A stretch of 34,103 nt of DNA from Desulfovibrio cuneatus DSM 11391 (GTDB lineage: Bacteria > Desulfobacterota > Desulfovibrionia > Desulfovibrionales > Desulfovibrionaceae): the NCBI RefSeq assembly GCF_000430005.1, contig NZ_AUCY01000037.1, forward strand, positions 1-34,103, given 5' to 3'. How positions within the stretch are numbered: position 1 is the first letter of the stretch; each line of letters begins with the position of its first letter. Below are positions 30,795 through 34,103 of this stretch, piece by piece. A program made the position numbers and the translations under genes. The notes beneath the pieces are model-generated. The model did not search any database. It was not told the origin of the DNA and was given only the letters and a program-made list of their open reading frames with translations.

Positions 30795-31520
30795 TTATGA
30801 AGCAAGACCCCCAACAGGGGGCAACAAGCGGTCTGTTTCCCGTTTTACTACGGCATAGCATTCACAACACAGCGTTTCCAGCTTGGTACGGTCCAGCACC
30901 GTAATTTTCCCGCGACTATAGGCTATTACGCCCAGCTTTTGCAGCTTGCCCGCAGCTTCCGTAACGCCCTCACGCCGCACCCCAAGCATGTTGGCAATCA
31001 GTTCCTGGGTCATTACCAGCCTGTTGCTTGGCAGCCTGTCCAGGGAAAGCAGCAACCAGCGGCACAGTTGCTGGTCAATAGAGTGGTGGCGGTTGCACAC
31101 AGCGGTTTGGGCCATTTGGGTGATCAGCGACTGGGTGTAGCGCAGCATAAGGTGCAGCATTTCCGGGTGCTCTTCAAAGGCTTTTTTAAACCGCTGGCTT
31201 GAAAGGCGAAAGGCGTGCCCCGCACTTTGCACAATGGCCCTGCTGGGGGTACTCTCCCCCCCCATGAACAGGGAAATGCCCACAATGCCTTCCCTGCCAA
31301 TAACAGAAATTTCGGCAGAAGAACCATTCTGCATAACATACAAAAGCGATACAATGCAATCCACCGGAAAATAAACATAAGACATAATGTCGCCAGATTC
31401 ATACAACACCTTTCCCAGGGGCATCTTCACCAATTCCAGGTGCGGCAGCAGAGACTGGTACAAAGAAAGGGGCAATGCTGCTAAAAGTTGGTTTTGCCGA
31501 GCTTCCAATTGTTCCCGCAT
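30795..31520 (-). CDS. Crp/Fnr-family transcription regulator
   Basis: This 241-residue protein has an N-terminal cyclic-nucleotide-binding-type beta barrel (MPLGKVLYESGDIMSYVYFP ... ISVIGREGIVG), a long dimer helix (about 110-145), and a C-terminal winged helix-turn-helix (168-192: LVMTQELIANMLGVRREGVTEAAGKL). It lacks the N-terminal cysteines that hold the FNR iron-sulfur cluster, so oxygen sensing of that kind is unlikely. Near the end is CCEC (218-221), often seen in this subgroup. The ligand is unknown. The start at 31520 has an excellent AAGGAG site; an upstream extension to 31667 is open but Cys-rich and not family-like. It stands alone. Confidence 0.9.
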   Translation of the reverse strand: MREQLEARQNQLLAALPLSLYQSLLPHLELVKMPLGKVLYESGDIMSYVYFPVDCIVSLLYVMQNGSSAEISVIGREGIVGISLFMGGESTPSRAIVQSAGHAFRLSSQRFKKAFEEHPEMLHLMLRYTQSLITQMAQTAVCNRHHSIDQQLCRWLLLSLDRLPSNRLVMTQELIANMLGVRREGVTEAAGKLQKLGVIAYSRGKITVLDRTKLETLCCECYAVVKRETDRLLPPVGGLAS

Positions 31521-31728
31521 GTCACACTCCTTTTTGCTATAATGAACCTGTCTCCCATCTACCTGGGCACCCCAGCAGGAAACCACCCATGCAGGCATCA
31601 CAGCACAAACACATGCCAACGTAAACGTTATGAACAAAATGCCACAACTGAAGCAGCAACATAGCAAAAACGTCCGCTCACTCTTTTTAGAGGAGCGGCC
31701 GCTCTATTTTACCTCTGAAGTAGTTCTG

Positions 31729-31752
31729 GGAAAACGCTCGTTCATTCCACGC
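31729..31752 (+). repeat. Family A repeat, degenerate single end
   Basis: GGAAAACGCTCGTTCATTCC and then ACGC resemble the family A right end with several changes. It lies only 8 bases before full copy 3, so a newer element may have inserted beside an older one. Confidence 0.45.
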
Positions 31753-31759
31753 TTTCTTA

Positions 31760-31909
31760 GGAAGCACTGATTAAATGGTATTTTGGAAACGCGCAGTTAT
31801 TTTGTTTGGCAAGGCGCGAGCTTTTTTGAAGCAGGAGTGGACTCTTCCGTCCTCGACTGTTTCAAAAAAAGCGATGCAACGACGCCAAACGGAATAAATC
31901 AGCGTTTCC
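31760..31909 (+). repeat. Family A palindromic element, copy 3
   Basis: The element is 150 bp. It begins GGAAGCACTGATTAAATGG, continues ATTTTGGAAACGCGCAG and GAAGCAGGAGTGGACTC, and ends AATCAGCGTTTCC. It differs from copy 2 at only about ten positions in the 125-bp core. It is flanked by a perfect 4-bp direct repeat CTTA (31756-31759 and 31910-31913), which looks like a target-site duplication. It holds no gene. Confidence 0.8.
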
Positions 31910-32139
31910 CTTACTAATTTATATACTTTACGCTGGGGGGGGCATACCGTCAACGTCTATTATTTCTCCGTAAAGCAAGGAAAACATTCTCCCCATGCTG
32001 CACAACCTGGCACGCTTCCACCGGGGCCATTGCAACCACTGCCCCCTTGCCATAAGCTGCCAAATTTGCCAAAAGAATAACACTGAATGTTGCTGCTTTA
32101 CTCTCTTTCATTGCTCAATACAAAAGGAGTTTCCCTATA

Positions 32140-33111
32140 ATGACACTGCCCCTTATAGCCCTTGTTGCCGGTTTAGCCCTGCTGGTGTGGAGCGCCGACC
32201 GCTTTGTGGAAGGTGCGGCCTGCACGGCCCGGCATTTTGGCATGGCCCCCCTGCTTATTGGTATGGTTATTGTAGGGTTTGGCACTTCTGCCCCGGAAAT
32301 GGTTGTTTCCGCGCTGGCAGCTTCCCAAGGCAACCCCGGCATTGCTCTTGGCAACGCCTATGGTTCCAACATTACCAACATTGCCCTTATTCTGGGCCTT
32401 ACTGCCGTTATCAGCCCCATTACCGTGCATTCACAAGTGCTGCGTAAAGAACTGCCCATTCTGCTGCTGGTAACGGCCCTGGCGGCATGGCAACTGTGGG
32501 ATGGCCAAATAACCCGTACTGAAGCCTTTATTCTGCTGGGTGTTTTTGCCGCCCTCATGCTTTTTACTATCCGCCAGGGCAGCAAGTCACCTAAAGATGC
32601 CCTGGCAATAGAAATGGAAAAAGAACTGAAAACGCACACCATGCCCTTAAAAAAGGCTATGTTCTGGCTGGTGCTGGGCTTGCTGCTGCTTATTGCCAGT
32701 TCACGCCTGCTGGTGTGGGGGGCGGTGGAAATTGCCCATGCCTTTGGCGTGAGCGACCTGATTATTGGCCTGACCATTGTGGCAGTGGGCACTTCACTGC
32801 CAGAGCTGGCTTCTTCCCTTATTGCCACCCGCAAGGGCGAACACGACATTGCCCTTGGCAACGTGCTGGGTTCCAACCTGTTCAACACCCTGGCGGTGGT
32901 GGGCATTGCGGGCACTATTAGCCCCATGCAGGTGGGGCCGGAAGTGCTGCAACGCGACATTGCCATAATGGCAGCCCTTACTGTGGCGCTGTTCGCCATG
33001 AGTTATGGCTTCCGCAAGCAGGGGCGTATTAACCGCCTGGAAGGTGCCCTGCTGCTGGCCTGCTTTGTGGGGTACACGGCATACCTTATAAGCACCGTGT
33101 TCACAGCATAA
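32140..33111 (+). CDS. Calcium/sodium antiporter, YrbG type
   Basis: This 323-residue inner-membrane protein belongs to the Ca2+:cation antiporter superfamily. It has about ten membrane segments in two inverted halves. Each half carries the alpha-repeat motif: GFGTSAPEMVVS (46-57) with GNAYGSN (71-77), and AVGTSLPELASSL (215-227) with GNVLGSN (240-246). Both catalytic Glu residues are present. A charged loop (about 146-172) separates the halves. It should exchange sodium or protons for calcium. The ATG at 32140 has AAGGAG about 10 bases upstream. It stands alone; a hairpin follows. Confidence 0.93.
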   Translation: MTLPLIALVAGLALLVWSADRFVEGAACTARHFGMAPLLIGMVIVGFGTSAPEMVVSALAASQGNPGIALGNAYGSNITNIALILGLTAVISPITVHSQVLRKELPILLLVTALAAWQLWDGQITRTEAFILLGVFAALMLFTIRQGSKSPKDALAIEMEKELKTHTMPLKKAMFWLVLGLLLLIASSRLLVWGAVEIAHAFGVSDLIIGLTIVAVGTSLPELASSLIATRKGEHDIALGNVLGSNLFNTLAVVGIAGTISPMQVGPEVLQRDIAIMAALTVALFAMSYGFRKQGRINRLEGALLLACFVGYTAYLISTVFTA

Positions 33112-33131
33112 GGGAAAGAAAGCCGTGAATG

Positions 33132-33158
33132 GGCTGCGTTTTTTTATAAAGCGCAGCC
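33132..33158 (+). terminator. Weak hairpin after the antiporter gene
   Basis: GGCTGCG and CGCAGCC pair around a T/A-rich loop, 20 bases after the stop codon. The T-tract lies inside the loop and not after the stem, so it is an atypical terminator. Confidence 0.4.
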
Positions 33159-33296
33159 TGTTCCCAAAGAACAGAAGCCCGCTTTCAAAAAACAGCAGGA
33201 GCTCGCCATCACAACCTTTCAGTTATGACCCTTTCAAATATGGTGAAGGGGAGACTCGAAGAAGTATGGTAATATGATGAATTTATGAAGTTTTAA
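33159..33296. other. Start of the AT-rich segment
   Basis: After about 33190 the base composition changes to clearly AT-rich. Only very short open frames are present. This marks the left edge of what looks like acquired DNA. Together with the following fragment the gap between intact genes runs from 33112 to the IS element. Confidence 0.5.
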
Positions 33297-33450
33297 TTTG
33301 AAAGAGAAGATGAATACCGTTCAAAATACCGTAAGAAATTGGTAGTAGCTAATGTTTTGAATATGTTGAAGAAAAGAGATTTATTAGGAACATTTAAAAC
33401 TGATTTGAATTTAGCCGCCGGTGGCATTTTAACAAGATTTGGTAATCAAT
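33297..33450 (+). pseudogene. Low-GC gene fragment, not recognised
   Basis: From just after a TAA at 33294 an open frame encodes FEREDEYRSKYRKKLVVANV, then LNMLKKRDLLGTFKTDLNLA and AGGILTRFGNQSSG, and runs on to a stop at 33530. It has no ATG start. Its codons are A/T-rich (TTA, AAA, GAA), unlike every other gene here. The peptide looks like a piece of a real helical protein (Lys/Leu-rich), perhaps the end of a larger foreign gene whose front part is lost. The joint with the channel remnant lies close to 33446-33450. I cannot name the family. Confidence 0.4.
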
Positions 33451-33788
33451 CCTCCGGTGTATCCGTCTGGGGAAGCTGCGGTTTCCTAGATCGCTCCTTA
33501 GGCACGATGTGTCCTGGCCCCATGGTCTGAAACAGCACGCCAAGACGAGTAATAAGCACGGCCAATAAGAAGTAACCCGCCATAAGATTCAGGCATACAA
33601 CTAACATCGCCGTGGTACTCGCCGCATTTATATTGCCAAAACCAAGAGTAACCATAGTTGCAAGAGCAAAGAGAGGTAACTGCAACCAGTCAACTCCATT
33701 ACACCAAATCCTTTGCATGGACTCTAGCTGGCCCAAAACAGTTGTTTTTACGAGTAATTCTGGATTGATACTGTAAATTAAAGGGCGG
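33446..33788 (-). pseudogene. Ion-channel gene, 3' part, cut by an IS element
   Basis: On the minus strand an open frame enters from the IS edge and ends at a TGA at 33446. It encodes the C-terminal part of a two-helix (Ion_trans_2-type) channel: the pore loop LFALATMVTLGFGNINAAS, with TLGFG in place of the usual TVGYG filter, then the inner helix TTAMLVVCLNLMAGYFLLAVLI and a short polar tail. The frame stays open up to 33790, and the first upstream stop (33793-33791) is inside the IS terminus. So the element has split the gene, and the 5' part should lie beyond the right end of the window. Confidence 0.65.
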
Positions 33789-34103
33789 ATTCAAGTCGTA
33801 AGTGCAACACCTCCGGTGTTGGATAAAAAAGCAAGGTGCGGTAATACCTTAGCTCTCTATCCACCACAGATGAGGGAACTATGCACTACACGCACCTTGC
33901 CAAGGAAGAACGCTATTACATTTTCTGTAGTCTGAAAAGCGGAAAATCCATGAGAACTATAGCACGTGAATTGAACCGCAGCACCGCTACAGTTAGTCGT
34001 GAGTATGCCCGCAACAAGGGGTTGCGCGGTTATCGCTACCAGCAGGCTGAAAGGAAAAGCCAAGAAAGGCAGGCTCATAAAGGAAAGACTCAGATATCAC
34101 CTA
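33789..34103 (+). mobile_element. IS30-family insertion sequence, left end
   Basis: The element seems to begin near 33789 with ATTCAAGTCGTAAGTGCAAC, followed by a CAACACC/GGTGTTG hairpin (33805-33821), and carries an IS30-type transposase in the + direction. The exact boundary is estimated from where the channel frame breaks. The right end and any target-site duplication are outside the window. Confidence 0.7.
33881..34103 (+). CDS. IS30-family transposase, N-terminal part
   Basis: The first 74 codons are present; the window ends inside the gene. The product starts MHYTHLAKEERYYIFCSLKS and has a helix-turn-helix (RTIARELNRSTATVSREYAR, 25-44) and GLRGYRYQQAERK, which are characteristic of the DNA-binding domain of IS30-type DDE transposases. 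It would cut and join the ends of the element. The catalytic domain is not in the window, so activity cannot be judged. The ATG at 33881 follows GAGGG. Confidence 0.88.
   Translation, partial: MHYTHLAKEERYYIFCSLKSGKSMRTIARELNRSTATVSREYARNKGLRGYRYQQAERKSQERQAHKGKTQISP

Larger units (their letters stand above)
31521..32139. other. Long intergenic region with repeats
   Basis: This 619-base divergent gap is the longest in the window. It holds a GAGCGGCCGCTC palindrome (about 31693-31704), a family A single end (31729-31752) and the full family A copy 3 (31760-31909). A TATACT near 31922 could be a -10 for the antiporter gene, without a clear -35. A Cys-rich 151-codon frame from 31995 overlaps the antiporter start and is not supported. 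Confidence 0.6.

Noticed and set aside
31995-32447. Cys-rich frame (CNHC ... CQIC) before and over the antiporter start
   Set aside because: The ribosome site is far from its ATG, and two thirds of it overlaps the antiporter in another frame. Only the first 50 codons are free, which may be chance.
1-34103. CRISPR arrays, tRNA and rRNA genes
   Set aside because: No regularly spaced identical repeats, no cloverleaf with a CCA-type 3' end, and no rRNA-like sequence was seen. The repeats found are dispersed, not arrayed.

Overview
The window looks like chromosomal DNA from a Desulfovibrio-type deltaproteobacterium (Desulfobacterota). This placement is inferred from gene content: two sigma-54 activators, an AmrA/AmrS pair, a FlgO-type lipoprotein, a very long Ala/Pro-rich TPR protein, Gram-negative lipoproteins and a heptosyltransferase-type enzyme. 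Base composition is moderately GC-rich until about 33,200, then becomes AT-rich and foreign-looking. No rRNA, tRNA or CRISPR array was seen. About 27 intact protein genes are supported, plus a disrupted channel gene and the start of an IS30-family transposase.

Layout. 1-432 is non-coding, with repeats and a terminator-like hairpin. 433-3789 holds a GT4 glycosyltransferase (+) converging on rarD (-), then a SLOG-like Rossmann protein and a glycine-zipper lipoprotein. 4416-6819 (-) is a sigma-54 response regulator followed by a LysO-type exporter. 6957-9439 (+) is a divergent M24 peptidase and MFS transporter pair. 9693-11158 (+) is amrA-amrS, two of the three AmmeMemoRadiSam components. 11409-18393 (-) is a FlgO-like lipoprotein, a second lipoprotein, a 1221-residue TPR protein and a FleQ-like sigma-54 activator, possibly an envelope or motility assembly group. 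18778-19884 (-) is a polysaccharide deacetylase. 20141-23548 (+) holds a CbpA-type DnaJ, a CBS-pair protein and an M23 peptidase. 23762-26135 (-) is a tandem pair of branched-chain aminotransferase paralogues. 26557-28292 (+) is a GT9 glycosyltransferase with a tail-anchored protein of unknown function. 28497-30666 (+) holds an FMN reductase, NfeD and an SPFH protein. 30795-31520 (-) is a Crp/Fnr regulator and 32140-33111 (+) a YrbG-type antiporter. The right edge holds a low-GC gene fragment, the 3' part of an ion-channel gene, and an IS30-family element inserted into that channel.

The most unusual signal is between the genes. A family of short palindromic elements (family A, 150-229 bp) has three full copies, with 4-bp flanking direct repeats at two of them, and at least nine single ends. 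Three single ends begin at the base directly after a stop codon. A second palindromic family (B, 109-151 bp, CTAG-bounded) has two copies, one of which supplies the stop codon of the FMN reductase gene. A third 16-bp motif (C) recurs three times near family A ends. These look like non-autonomous mobile palindromes (MITE- or REP-like) that tend to settle at gene 3' ends and may act as terminators or RNA processing sites. No classical defence system was found.
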